From positions 137,745,043 to 137,809,042 of the forward strand of contig CM043958.1 of assembly GCA_014529385.2 (NCBI GenBank): a stretch of DNA of 64,000 bases. Direction: 5' to 3'. Both the position numbers and the translations under genes were made by a program. The notes under the pieces were generated by a model, which was given only the letters and a program-made list of their open reading frames with translations, did no database searches and had not been told where the DNA came from. Of the stretch, positions 35,628 through 49,025 are shown piece by piece. The stretch's first letter is position 1. Each line of letters opens with the position of its first letter. The stretch comes from Adiantum capillus-veneris. Its lineage: Eukaryota > Streptophyta > Polypodiopsida > Polypodiales > Pteridaceae.

Positions 35628-36195
35628 TCAGACAATGATGCATAAGAAGAATTGGTCTAGCTCAAGCTATGTAAAAATCAATGGCTGGAGGAAAGGTGGG
35701 AGCAAGTATTGGAGTACATACGGAAGCCAAAGGTTCCGCAGCACATGAAGGTCTTTCTATGGAAGGTAATTTAGGGTGCTCTACCAACGGGGGTGAAGAT
35801 TCAGGAGAGAGGGATTGGGTCAGATCGATGCTTGGGATGTAGGATGGCTAGAGAAGATCTGGCCCACCTATTCATGGACTGCCCAACTATTAAAGGCCTC
35901 GCAGGGAAAATATGCAAGTGGGTCCAAAGAACATGGAAAATTAGGTTCTTCAAGACTGGCCTATTCCTTGGAGGCAAAAATTCAGGAAGTCCTGCCCTCC
36001 TCGTTAGCACTCAAATCGTCAGATATCTCTTTTTACATAATGTATGGCAGACAAGGAACCGCCGTGTGTTTGAAGGAGGTTTGAAGGTGGCAAGCTTTGG
36101 AGAAATTACTCAAGAAAGCAAAGTGCTAATATGGACGCTCGAGCGCAAGCAACACTTGCATGATTGGTCTAGGACTACTTGTGCATTTTTGTGAG
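35628..36195 (+). pseudogene. LINE ORF2, part 3: zf-RVT tail
   Basis: Continues the LINE after the chromovirus TSD. MKVFLWKVI, then GALPTGVKIQERGI and CLGCRMAREDLAHLFMDCP match the zf-RVT domain found at the C-terminus of plant LINE ORF2; a TAG lies near 35,773. The frame then runs through LHNVWQTRNRRVFEGG to a TGA at about 36,192. The 3' UTR and poly(A) follow. Confidence 0.88.
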
Positions 36196-36426
36196 CAGAT
36201 GGAATGCCTAGGACGCGTAAAGATCTCAAAAGGACAATTTTTTGGACCATGTGTATGGAGGACGAGGTGGCGGGTTGGTGGGGGTGGCTGCCCTGATGTA
36301 ATTATAGTCTCTGGATGATGTCATGGCTCAACAAGAGCATGATCTTGTAATTTTTTTGGGCTGCTCAATATAATTCACTCACAATTGTGAGTTTTGCAAA
36401 AAAAAAAAAAGGTTCACACTATTTGT

Positions 36427-36936
36427 TAATTTACACTTTCACATCATTTGCATCTTTAAATGTGATAGATCTGAAAGTAAAATAAGGTTGCTGAGTTTTT
36501 TTTTTTTTGTAAGAGTTTTGGCCCTTATGTTAAACTAAAGGATGTGGTGCAAAATGAAGTCGATGACTTGAAATCATGTATGCCATTGATCTTTCTCTCC
36601 CTGTCTTCCTGAATTACAAAAGCATGTTCCTCTTTGTGAGAGCATATTGTATTCAAACATTTACATGCTTGAGACTATTTCCTTATGCACAATCTATATC
36701 ATACCAACCATTTGGCTTAGCTCCTTAGCTCTTGCTTCCTTACATGTGAGACCAAACATTGAGGCAATGTAGGAGAGCGTCTTTTTGTATGCATATTATA
36801 TTATTTGAAAATTTGAGTGTATGAATATCATACCGTACTTTAGTGTTCATCTTTTGATTACCTCAAATTTATTTTCTTACATTTTAGCCTGGATCATGGC
36901 CTACATTTCTTTCTCTCCTAGAAAATTCTTGGATTC
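36427..36936. other. Spacer between LINE and solo LTR
   Basis: AT-rich, no gene or repeat recognised. Confidence 0.55.
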
Positions 36937-38568
36937 TGTAATGGAAATGGCCTATGAACTTTGAGAGTAGCGGAATTAGGAAATTAGGTGAAGCACTTTT
37001 GTGGGATTACTTTGTGAGCATAGCGGGTGAACTTGATTGATGGTAGCAACATAAACATGGTACTAGTTAACTTGGCATGAACAATACTTTTGCAAGAGAG
37101 ACGGTTTAGAGAACATGACAATAGTTGAGGACGGAATTCATTCGGAGCCGGTCCCCCCTCCAATAGACATTTGTATTATAGTTTCTCCTATCAAGAGAGA
37201 CTTGCTACAATACAATCTTTGTGTTCCTTGCGACCTAGGTGATGCAGTGAAGATGGAAAGCTTCATGCATCACAAGCATAACATAAAATTTGTAGAAAGC
37301 ATTAACTATCCCAAGCCTTAGTCCCAAGGCCGCAAACACCTTCGAAGGTGCAGAGAGCTAGCGGGGAACGAGGATAGGGAAGAGGAAGAAGAAACATTCC
37401 ACAGGAGAAAGAAATAGTTCCTCACGTATCATCACTCTTCTTGCTAGCATATATAATATATAGTAATGAAGATGGAGAAGATGACAAGCTTAAGCATTGA
37501 AGCATGGCTCTTGGTTGGATTTGCATTCCATAGCCAAGAGTGTTGGTGTAGACTCTCACTTCACACAAGCTTGGAGAAGGTGGAGCTCCTCAACTTTCAA
37601 CAAGTGAGAATGATTCCACAAAATGAGTGTGTGTGTGATGTATATCCCCACAGCACCCCCCTTGCTTGCTTGGGGTGAGTTGTAGCTTTTACACTTGTTT
37701 CAAGCCCATTGGACCCATCTCCCCCTAGTTAATCACATGTAGCATGCATTCAAGTACATGGATAGTCTTTGGACAAGTGTACTCCTTACCCCTTAGAGAG
37801 ACAAAGCTTGAAAATATCTAGATATTTGTTGGATGGAACTAGAAGCTCATTGGATCCCTCTTTAGCCCAACCAATAGCATTCAAGCGCACCATGTGGTTA
37901 AGCATAGGGAGAGTTTGACATGTGTCCCATGTGCCCTTTGAGAAAAGGGATGCCCTTTGGGTGAGTGGAAGATTAAGTCAAAGATTTCCTTAACTTTGGG
38001 ACTTTCATGCATAGGAAGCTTCTCAAGAACCTTACTCATTAAGTTTGTAGGGTCTCTTTTTTACTCAAGCACCTTACCCCCCCATGCATGGGAAGCTTCT
38101 CAAGCACCTTCCTCATTAAGTATGACAAGTACCTCAAGTACCTTAGTCATCAAGCATGACAAGCACCTTATTCAACAAGCACGACAGGCACCTTAGTCAT
38201 CAAGTACACACCTTAGTCATCAAGCACCTCAAGAACCTTAGTCATCAAGCACGACAAGAACCTGAAGATTAGGTCGGGTTCCCACCTCAAGCTTAGCCCT
38301 AGCTTGCCTAAGGTCAAAGGACTTTTAAACTAACCATTGGAGGTCTTTAATGAAGCTAATCCTTAGGTCTTTTAAGCTCCATTAGCTAACCTTGCTCTTT
38401 GACAGACCATCTCTAATTTGGACCCCTTTACCATTAGCCGCGTGTTGAGATAGATCCCTAAGCACATGTCTATGTTCTAACCCTTGTTCCCGTTTATTAT
38501 CCCACATTAAATAATCAGTTTAATATGAGAAAATAATTTGGGTTGGTTAGATATTAGATTTAATGACA
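36937..38568 (-). mobile_element. Solo LTR, diverged relative of the chromovirus
   Basis: Starts TGTAATGGAAATGGCC and ends TTTAATGACA, and is flanked by an exact 5-bp duplication gattc (36,932-36,936 and 38,569-38,573). It shares blocks with the chromovirus LTR (ggagccggtcccccctcca, tttctcctatcaagagagac, cagtttaatatgagaaaat) but is clearly diverged. No internal coding region remains, so it arose by LTR-LTR recombination. Orientation is inferred from the related element. Confidence 0.93.
38030..38265 (+). repeat. Minisatellite inside the solo LTR
   Basis: Many imperfect copies of a 20-30 bp unit built on accttagtcatcaagcacga/caag. No such expansion is seen in the two LTRs of the intact relative, so it probably arose after divergence. 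Confidence 0.75.
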
Positions 38569-38763
38569 GATTCAATTAGTTAGTTGCCACCATTATATCC
38601 AGAGTAGGGGAGCATCTTTTTTATGAAAACTTTAAAGATGCCACCATTGACATCAATAAAGAAGTTATAGAATATTCTAACATCATAGAAAAAACCCTTG
38701 AATTATTTCAAAGATTTGAAGCATCTAATAAAATTGGAATGATATAGAAATGATATACATAAG

Positions 38764-40180
<1,417 letters not shown>

Positions 40181-40181
40181 C

Positions 40182-40189
40182 TATAAAAG
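40182..40189 (+). promoter_or_regulatory. TATA box candidate
   Basis: CTATAAAAG at 40,181-40,189 sits in a GC-richer context. A second TATATAAAGG is at 40,718-40,727. Either could serve the uncharacterised coding block that starts downstream. No transcript data, so this is inferred from sequence only. Confidence 0.4.
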
Positions 40190-41617
40190 AAGGGCCTCGC
40201 AAGGCAGGCGAAGGCAAAGCTCAGCCATCTTCTTCGTAGAGCATCACACACACACAGAAGCATAGACGGCTGAACTTCTACACCTTCACGTAGGATCATC
40301 CTTTCCTACACATGAGCAAGGTGGGCTGCAGAATCGCTGCACCTTCTCACTAGTTTGAAGGAAATTTGCACACGTTGCGCAAGACGTAAACTAGTTTTTT
40401 TGAATCAATTATAAGGCATGGTACACTAACAGTGACGTATTTAAACACCCTTTTACAGTTTTTTCACACAGAATGGTTTTTTTAAAGTAGGATATTTCGT
40501 TATCTTATCACATATTCCATTAAAGATGTTTCATACACAAGGTACTCGGCTATAAGCACGCACATGAAAAACGTCCAACTGCACAAAACGTAAATATCCG
40601 GCTATAGAAATAGGACTTGCATATGGGCATACAATCCGGGTAAACATTGACATGACATGCATACATATAAACTATAGCAATAGAAGGTTTTACTTACAGT
40701 TTTGAACAAATACACCCTATATAAAGGGGCACTCAATAGGCACAAGAAAATACATGGATCCACCAAAGCTCGTATTGTTTGCATACTTGTGCATATGGCA
40801 TGCATTCGTAAGCACAAATAAGCAACAAATTGGCATGTAAACAGGTATGTAGTATACCTAAACTGTAAACGATGTGTGGTCCGCTTAATTTTTTATTACT
40901 TGACAATCGAAGGTAACGGGTTTGAGGAGAGCACTACCTTGAACATCCAAAAGCAAATGGAGCACTTCAAGATGACTGCTGCAAGTAACAATCAGGTGAA
41001 TTTAGCCTTGACTATAAAGGTTTTTTCAAAAAAGAGCAAAGCTTTGTTTGTTCTTATCAGTTTGTCTTGTAAATATTATCGGACATAAAAAAGTATCAAT
41101 ACTTTGCATGAGGGTTTAGGATAACCTCATATAAAGACAAAGTCAATATGTAAAGACTGGTTTTTTTTAAAAAAGGGGATGAAACAAACAAAATTCGGCC
41201 TAAAATTTCATGAAAACGGATCGCAATATATACTTACTTTTAAACCATAGGGAGAAAAGTGGCCCCTAAGGCAACATAGAGTGTATAAGCACTAGTACAG
41301 TAAACCTTAGATAGAAGGTTTTGTAAGTAAAAACAAAAGATTTTAAAGCTATTCTTCTTTATGATTAATCCTTTGTTGTATAAGACACTTCTTGTAAAGA
41401 CCAATGTCCGTCTCGTTTGGAATATGGTTTTAAAAAAACGGTTTTACAAACAAAATGCTGTCGAAATTTTTAAAAAATCAGGAGTACTTATAGATTAGAA
41501 TGTTTTCGTATATAACATAACGATAGGGTTACCCCTTTAGCAATACATAGTATAGTCTCTAAAGAATGCTAAACTCAGAATCATTGATGACAAACAGTGT
41601 ACAGGCAGACAGCTAGG

Positions 41618-41788
41618 ATGAGTGTCACCCGTGATATATTCAAGCTACAAAGGATTCGGGACAAGCTCATGGCAGCACACAACAGGCAAAATCTAACTAG
41701 GCCATTAGCAATTAGAGACCCCATTTCCAAACCTCGTAAACCTGTAAGAAATTTCATAGACCGTAATCGACCATACCTACATAGATGA
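41618..41788 (+). CDS. Small basic ORF, unrecognised
   Basis: ATG at 41,618 opens 56 codons, rich in Arg (RDIFKLQRIRDKLMAAHNRQ, then RPLAIRDPISKPRKP), ending at TGA 41,786-41,788. gtaagaaatt occurs inside it (about 41,746), a plausible splice donor, so it could be an exon. No family recognised. It lies upstream of the structured motif and the larger frame at 42,226. I cannot distinguish a small gene, an exon or chance. Confidence 0.25.
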   Translation: MSVTRDIFKLQRIRDKLMAAHNRQNLTRPLAIRDPISKPRKPVRNFIDRNRPYLHR

Positions 41789-41836
41789 GCAAAAGAAATT
41801 AATGTAACATATACCTAGGAGTAGGGTTGGTCTTCA

Positions 41837-41888
41837 GGGTGTGACAGCGATAACAAGCAGTGGGTATTGCTTGATATACCTGTCACCC
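41837..41888 (+). other. Nested hairpin
   Basis: GGTGTGACAG pairs with CTGTCACCC (10 bp with one bulge), enclosing CAAGCA/TGCTTG. A further hairpin ATAGGAG/CTCCTAT lies at 41,961-41,987. Both precede the conserved structured motif at 42,087. The role is unknown. Confidence 0.5.
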
Positions 41889-42086
41889 ATTTAGTGAAAA
41901 TTAATTCTAATTGATTGTACTGGTGGTTGGTTGGCAGGTAAAGATCCCTGCTTTCATCTGATAGGAGTTCCGGCTTAAAGCTCCTATATTTTTTGTACCG
42001 AAGGATCTTGTAACAATTTTTTTAATAAAAAAGTTATACTTTTCGTTGTTATAACCATATGATAAGTGCAAATAGTATTTAATTTC

Positions 42087-42182
42087 TCTCAGTATATGAT
42101 TCTAAGTGATGGGATTTTTCAATCAAACACACACACAATTTTCCCAAGATACCTTTGGTCGGGTATCTATCATATACTGAGA
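42087..42182 (+). ncRNA. Structured motif, copy 1 (conserved loop CTTTGGTCGG)
   Basis: Outer stem of 14 bp: TCTCAGTATATGAT (42,087-42,100) with its exact complement at 42,169-42,182. Inside: GGGA (42,111) can pair with TCCC (42,142) around a C/A-rich loop, then hairpin AGATAC/GTATCT (42,147-42,168) with the 10-nt loop CTTTGGTCGG, abutting the outer stem. Copy 2 at 45,219-45,323 has the same loop and GGGATTTTTC block but different stems. I checked for hammerhead core elements (CTGANGA...GAA) and do not see them. Whether it acts as RNA or as single-stranded DNA is unknown; a polypyrimidine/AG (42,225) follows 43 nt later. Confidence 0.6.
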
Positions 42183-42225
42183 AAACTTAGTATTGATATA
42201 AATAAATGATGGTTTAATTTTTCAG

Positions 42226-43422
42226 GCTTTTTGGATTCCATCTCTCACCTGTCTGGGATATGGAATAGAAAAAGGCATTCCTATTCCTTCGGCGGAGACC
42301 CAATGTATACCGTCTTGTTTCAAGGGTGTGGAATTTCATAAAAAGTTGCTAGATTTTGAGAAACAAGCCATACACACCCACTCTATATCAGTGTTAAAAA
42401 CAGCTTCTATTAATGACTGACTTTCCTTATTGATTCTTTCTAGAAAAGATAAAGATAAGCTTCTTGAGGCCTTCGTTACCTTCTTAGCTAAGCTTCCCAT
42501 TATCAATGCACAAGATAGTTCAGATCTTGATTTCTATTTTACCTCTTTGCCTACTATTGTGAACAAACTATATTTTATCAATAACCTTCCTGCCATACCT
42601 ATAGAAATCAAACACTCAGAAAAGGTTATCAACCCCCTTCTTGATCTTGACCTTCTGGAAGAAGAGGAGAAGGAAGCCCTCAACTTTTTGGCAGATGCAA
42701 ACTGTGTATCCCTCGAAAGGGCAGTTTCTAAACTTTTTTCCGAGGTAATCCCTTTACTACCACCCAGACAAGTAGAGTTAGATGCCGTTAGACTTGAGAA
42801 TAAACTTTGGGATTATGAAATCTTGAACCACCGGGCACCTTTTAAAATTTCCTCTCTAGGGTTGCTGTGTAGTATTCCCATAGACATTGTTGAGCAGTGT
42901 AAAACCTTAGCCTTACAGTCCAACCATCTTTTGGCACAAGATGTTCTCTTCGAACTTAAACAGGTCAAATTATTAGATGTCGATGGAAAGAAGTGTCCAA
43001 GCTCTTCAATCATTGCTCGCACCAAAGGACTCTCTCTTATGGATAGAGCAAAGGATCAACAACGGTTTCTGAGAAACTATTGGAATTCCTATCGACCCTT
43101 CCTGAAATGCCAATGCAAAAGGGTGGATCCAAACTCCAATTGTTCGTCATCAATTATTTGGTTTGATTAGTTTTTGTGGTATGTGTTCCAGAATTTACCA
43201 AGGTTTTTTCAATTTTCATTGGGACCCGCCCAGGTTTATGCCTTTATTGCATGGGTGGCCTCATTTTCGACTGAATTAAGGCATGCAGTAATCATCTGCT
43301 ATCAGTTTCATGAGCACATGCTAGAAGCAGCCAAGGGATTGGTCCTATACACACCGGGGACTCCACTGCTTTCAGAAGCTACACAACACACCTGTTTCCA
43401 ACACAATCGAAACCCTACTTAA
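42226..43422 (+). pseudogene. Unrecognised 399-codon reading frame with two stops
   Basis: From just after ttttttcag (a good 3' splice site) one frame runs 399 codons to TAA at 43,420, broken only by TGA at 42,418 and TAG at 43,168. The uninterrupted core (about 42,421-43,167) has no ATG start. Composition is protein-like: an acidic stretch LLDLDLLEEEEKEAL, predicted helices, CQCKRVDPN near the end of the core. I recognise no domain. The stops may be decay, or the region may be spliced. It is followed 52 nt later by the ATG at 43,475, suggesting the two belong to one element or gene. Confidence 0.5.
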
Positions 43423-43474
43423 ACTAACCAAAAGCAAGGAGCAGCTAAAAAAGATTACACATACACCAAGCAGC

Positions 43475-44105
43475 ATGGCGTCAACAAGCAAGAGGCCAAG
43501 GCAATTTAGAGGATCGGAGGACTATGGAGATACTCCCGAAGCACTTGAATACCCAACTTCTGAGGATCAGGTACATTTACTTCATATAAGAAATAATGGA
43601 TTATTACACTTTGAACGCAATGTTAAGATGCATGGAAGATTTGTTCATATATTGTTTTGTAACAAATTTATGGACTTTATTAATCCTCATAAGTTTTTTC
43701 AAACACTTATAAATGATTTTCACATCAACAAAGAATTATCTATAATGAGGATTTTCTTTGGGTGGAAATATACCCAGAACTTGAACCATACTCTCTATAA
43801 ACCATCTGCTGTGATTACCCAGGAAATTGATGAATCACAACCATGTGGTTGTTTGACACATAAAAGGTTTTCCAACTTTTTAGTTGACTTGGAACCATTT
43901 GGAAGACATGTGATCACCACTAACCCTAGCATAGCTAGACATAAAACATTCCACGAATTTATCAAGAAAGGGTTAAATCACATACCGTTAGTACTAGTAA
44001 ACCCTAATTCAGTAGTAAAAGAACTTGGCAATGTATGGAAAACGTTATGTATCCTTCTAGGGTGTGAGGAGAGTAAATTACATTACAATTATATCCAGAG
44101 TATGT

Positions 44106-44107
<2 letters not shown>
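43475..44107 (+). CDS. Unrecognised 210-aa ORF, possibly Penelope-like retroelement N-terminal region
   Basis: A true ATG ([17 protein letters not shown]) opens 210 codons. Around residues 120-175 it has a pattern CGC...F...[12 protein letters not shown] and then KGLNHIPL, which recalls the CxC...GHV(I/V)T..(D/N)..I...KGL/P region found before the RT in Penelope-like elements. This is pattern memory, not a search result. No RT core is seen downstream; instead (CA)n, (CT)n and (AT)n tracts begin at 44,112. agagtatgt at the 3' end could be a splice donor. It is most likely a truncated element or a host exon. Confidence 0.45.
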
Positions 44108-44370
<263 letters not shown>

Positions 44371-44569
44371 AAATACATACATACATATGTATACATGTAT
44401 ATATGCATACATATACATATTATGTCTAAAAATAATAAAACAATTCATCTCCAAAGCCTACATAACCAACTCAAATTCTAGTTTTAGCTTCTTGTATTGA
44501 AAGATAATCGGTCTTCTTATGAAAAGCTACAAAGTTTTTTATCGTTGAAGAAATTTAATCTCACTTGTT

Positions 44570-45060
44570 ATGCAGAAACTCAAATTTGATGAAGGTAAGT
44601 ATATAATGGAGAGTTCACAATTATATAGTGCTTATTGATGCTATAATGTACTTTGAAAACTATCCAAAGGTTGTAAACTACCTTAATCCTCAAGTGGGGG
44701 TCTCGGAGGAGATGGCATTTGACTGGGTCTTTGAGATTTGATCCAAATTACAAAGGAGATGTTGTCCAATTTTTTTTTGGATCATTATTTAAACTTTATA
44801 TTTGATCTAGGTTCTGTTGTTAGTTTCTGTTGTAATTTTTGACACCAATAACAAGGGGAGGGAGTCGTTGACACTTGTCTTCCCAAGTAATACCAGTTCT
44901 GACAGGCTTGTGTTTCTTGGATGGTGACAGGTAAGAGATTCTTTCCTTGGGATTACAACAAAAACAGCAGCAGTAACGGAAGATCGTCCAATGTACCAAC
45001 AAATGTACTAGCTGGATCCTTCTACATGTAGATATAGTGGAAGCTCATCCCAAAGGATGG
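44570..45060 (+). other. Coding-like fragments between microsatellites and motif copy 2
   Basis: ttatgcag|AAACTCAAATTTGATGAAG|gtaagtat looks like a 19-nt micro-exon with perfect splice signals (about 44,575-44,594). Then an open stretch from about 44,650 (MYFENYPKVVNYLNPQV) and another after atctag at about 44,808 (VVIFDTNNKGRESLTLVF ... DSFLGITTKTAAVTEDRP) with one TGA. No family recognised. They may be exons or remnants of the same locus as the frames at 42.2-44.1 kb. Confidence 0.3.
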
Positions 45061-45218
45061 GCACATACGATACAGATATTATATTGTAGTGATCAAATAT
45101 CAAATTTTTTATCTAAATGATTGTATTATCCATTACATATAGAATTTTGTATTGGTGTATATGAAATGATTTTTGACGTCTTGTTTTAAAATATTGTTAT
45201 TTAATATATTATCTAACT

Positions 45219-45323
45219 CAATTGTCTAAGTATGGTTCAATTATGAGGGGATTTTTCATACTTAAACACACATACAGTTTCCCTACTAGTCTTTGGTCGG
45301 ACTAGTGCCATACTTAGCAATTG
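45219..45323 (+). ncRNA. Structured motif, copy 2 (conserved loop CTTTGGTCGG)
   Basis: Outer stem 45,219-45,235 with 45,308-45,323: 16 bp with one bulged T (CAATTG-CTAAGTATGG). Inside: GGGA (45,248) with TCCC (45,280), then ACTAGT/ACTAGT (45,285-45,306) closing the loop CTTTGGTCGG. Compared with copy 1, GGGATTTTTC, the AAACACACA tract and the 10-nt loop are conserved while stems differ with pairing kept (such as CTCAG/CTGAG versus CTAAG/CTTAG). A splice-acceptor-like aatacag follows about 27 nt later, as in copy 1. Confidence 0.6.
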
Positions 45324-45351
45324 GGATTAAATAATGTATCAGATAATAATA

Positions 45352-45812
45352 CAGCTACTCCAATTTATCCTGACTTCAATCAAACGGTTTCTGTTAGGAT
45401 ATGGGTATTTATACCCTAAGAATTGGATTGCCTACTCGTTAATACAAGTTACATTATTATTAGCTTGATCCACCCAATCCAAAGGAATGGGTTGGGGCTC
45501 TCAGCTCCTAAATTGGTCAAGTGCCTACATGTTTACATATAATCCATATACTGTAAGCATTGACTACCCTCGAGAAGGTGTGGATTTTCAAGTTATCTTG
45601 CAAGATCGGAGTATTGTACAGTAACCAACGTCACGACATATTCCACAAATTTGGAGTGACATCATCGAAATCATGAAACATCAGGTACGTAGATTTCATA
45701 ATACCTTACTCTCCTCCTTGGAGGACCCCTTTATCATACAAAAATTGGGTGTACTTACATCTAAGTTCTGTTCAAACACATTACAAATGAGTAATCTCGC
45801 ATCTAAACCTTG
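45352..45812 (+). other. Coding-like region after motif copy 2
   Basis: After aatacag, one frame reads TPIYPDFNQTVSVRIWVFIP to a TAA. Another runs from about 45,460 to TAA at about 45,812 with one internal TGA and one TAA, containing GWGSQLLNWSSAYMFTYN and DFQVILQDRSIVQ and, later, IPQIWSDIIEIMKHQ followed by cag|gtacgtag, a good donor. No family recognised. Could be exons of the locus starting near 42.2 kb. Confidence 0.3.
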
Positions 45813-45890
45813 TTAACACCATACAAGTGACTGAGCTATAAAGCATGGAAATTTTTAGGAAGCAATTACTACAATTGGTGGTGGATTGGT

Positions 45891-45920
45891 CCACTTGGTG
45901 GACCATCCTCCACCAAGTGG
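45891..45920. repeat. Perfect 12-bp inverted repeat
   Basis: CCACTTGGTGGA, six-base loop, TCCACCAAGTGG. It is followed by (CA)n at about 45,949-45,999. Confidence 0.85.
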
Positions 45921-45945
45921 ATCTCTCCTCTGGGATGGGGGAGGG

Positions 45946-46760
<815 letters not shown>

Positions 46761-47763
46761 GAGAACACGCACTTCAACTCGTGCTTATGCATGAACTTCC
46801 AACATTTCATACATACACACACACACACACATTTATGTCTTTTGATGATGGTCTTCTGGTTTCTTTTGGAAAAATGTCAGAAGCAATGGAAAAATACGGG
46901 CAAAATTCATAATCAACTGAAAATTAATAAAAAAAAAATTATACATAATTGCTCATTTAGATTTATATTCAGTCATATGAGAATCTAATATGTTGTGGCC
47001 CTATGGCTAGCTGTACCTTGCTACGGATTAGACGCAATTGGGTATTGGGCACTATTTCTTAGAGATGGTAATGATCCACAAGAGGCACAATGGTGGTGTT
47101 TGTCTGTGATAGGCAGCATACCATATTTTTGCCTTGGGATTTGGAAGGCGATACATATCTGACAAGGTTGGTCTACATATAGATAGAGTATGGTTGATCT
47201 GTATTGCTTGAATTTTTGGACTATATGAGTCTTCACCTGGTTTGAGTTCATGGTCATACGTGTCGATACAAAAAAAGACAGAATTCAATACAATTAACTG
47301 CCTTACAATGCATATTACCTGCAGAAATTAATGTCTTCTCTTCAATGGGCAAGATGTTGATGTGAATATGGTTTACTGGTATGATTTGTGGTATCCTCTT
47401 ATACATGACCTAAATACTTGGATGCCACCTCTCTCACCTTCTTATTCTTTGGCTTGATTGGCCCACATTTTAACTCTTAAAAAGAAAAAGGACAAAATAT
47501 CGAAGAACTGGCAATCTCTCTCGTCATTTGGGGTGCTAATGTGAGGGTTGGTTTTTATTAGGCATTTCATCCATTTTCTACAGGTGAAATCCATTAGCTA
47601 TCCTTTTAAAATTACACTATAATGCAAAGAAAACCATAATTTCTTGAAAATTGGAAGGGCTTGAAGGATTTCCTTGCAGGTGAGATATATTGCATATGAG
47701 CTCAACGATAAAATCTTCTCTCTCTCTCTATCATGTATGTGTATGTATGCATACACATACAAA

Positions 47764-47799
<36 letters not shown>

Positions 47800-48520
47800 A
47801 CACACACACACACACACACACCCACCCACCCACCCACATAGCCAATAACATGGATCAACCTCCTCAAAGCAAGTCAACATGAGGCGAGCTTTTTATTTCT
47901 CGATCTCTTCAAAAAAGATAAAATTTGAGAAATCTCTAAAAAATATCTATATTGGTCTTGAAAAAAATCCCTTGAGAAGATAAAGCCAAATATATATATT
48001 CAAAAATTAATTTCTTATTGAATAATAAAATCTTCATTAAATTTATCCCTTTTTTATTATGCAAGAAAACATTTATTCTATGCAAAGTAGAAAGTCTATT
48101 GACTTTACATTCTAAAAAGCCTATTGGATCTTACAATGTTACCCTTTATTTTTGTATTTTAAATCTAACCCTTCACTTTTGTTTTGCAAGGTTTTCTCCT
48201 AAGTGAAGTAGTGAGTGACACATTGAGAGTCTCTCTTTCCTTGAAAAATTTAAGCTGCTTACAATAAAGTATTTAGATTACAATATATTTAGATTAAAAA
48301 TTTAACAATGAAGTACTTAGATTTCAATATGTATTAAAAGAATAAAAAATAATGAAAAGAACACTTGGAAGCCTTGTAAGAAATTGAGACAAAAAAAATG
48401 TGAAAGAGGATGAGAAAGATTGTGTGACACTCAATGCCCCTCTTTAAAGAGAAAAATACATAAATGTCAACACCCTCTCACAAAGGCATAGAAAGAAAAG
48501 TAAAACTTAAATTTTGTTGC
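46761..48520. other. AT-rich intergenic sequence
   Basis: No recognised gene. (CT)n and (CA)n followed by (CCCA)n at about 47,717-47,837. Minus-strand frames near 47,021-47,288 lack any motif. Confidence 0.5.
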
Positions 48521-48521
48521 C

Positions 48522-48580
48522 ATGTGGCACTAATCAACAAGCTCGCACCCAAAATGCAACCCTTTACTAAGGCCTTATGG
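48522..48580 (+). repeat. Diverged copy of the 49,940 repeat
   Basis: gtggcactaatcaacaagct, cacccaaaatgcaaccctttactaaggcctta resembles the duplicated unit at 49,940-50,132. Confidence 0.55.
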
Positions 48581-49025
48581 ACCGAGCAACACTATGGCAA
48601 CACTATAGCAATGCCCTTTGAAAAAATTAACAAAAATTAAATCAATCATACAATTATTCAATCAAGAGGTGTTTGATATTGAATTTCCAATACAAATATA
48701 GTGAAAGACAAAACGTTTCCATCGTGAATATTTAAATGATTGTTGAACAAGCATAGGGAAGCAAGAGAACATTTAACTTATATCAAACTCGTCATTATCT
48801 TTTAAGCTAGAATGAAAATCTCATCATCAATTAGGTGAAACAAGTGAGAAATTCAGAAGGCATTCCATGTGTAGTACAAGATGAAACCACATTTTATTAT
48901 CACAACATGTGCCACATTTCATTAAAGGGATAAAAATCATCACAAGTTTTAAGGTTCTATAGAGGGCAACAATAGTAACTTTTAAAGGACTGTATAATTT
49001 AAACAACATAAAGGGGTCACATTGG

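Larger units (their letters stand above)
20540..36410 (+). mobile_element. Full-length plant LINE, split by two later insertions
   Basis: The ends are fixed by a 16-bp TSD. A 44-nt leader precedes the ORF1 ATG at 20,584, and the element closes with poly(A) at about 36,398-36,410. Removing the insertion at about 23,888-25,030 and the chromovirus with its TSD copy (26,717-35,627) leaves roughly 5.8 kb, a usual length for plant L1-type elements. Two frames follow: ORF1 (nucleic-acid-binding) and ORF2 (endonuclease, RT, zf-RVT). Frameshifts and in-frame stops in both make it inactive. Related 3' tails occur on the minus strand at 49.03 and 50.29 kb. Confidence 0.93.

Noticed and set aside
36412-36936. 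tRNA or other small RNA gene
   Set aside because: No A/B box spacing or cloverleaf was found here or elsewhere in the window; the tRNA-like words at 34,016 and 58,141 are retrotransposon primer-binding sites.
42087-42182. Hammerhead ribozyme
   Set aside because: The CTGANGA and GAA core elements are absent on both strands in both copies, so I do not name a ribozyme class.
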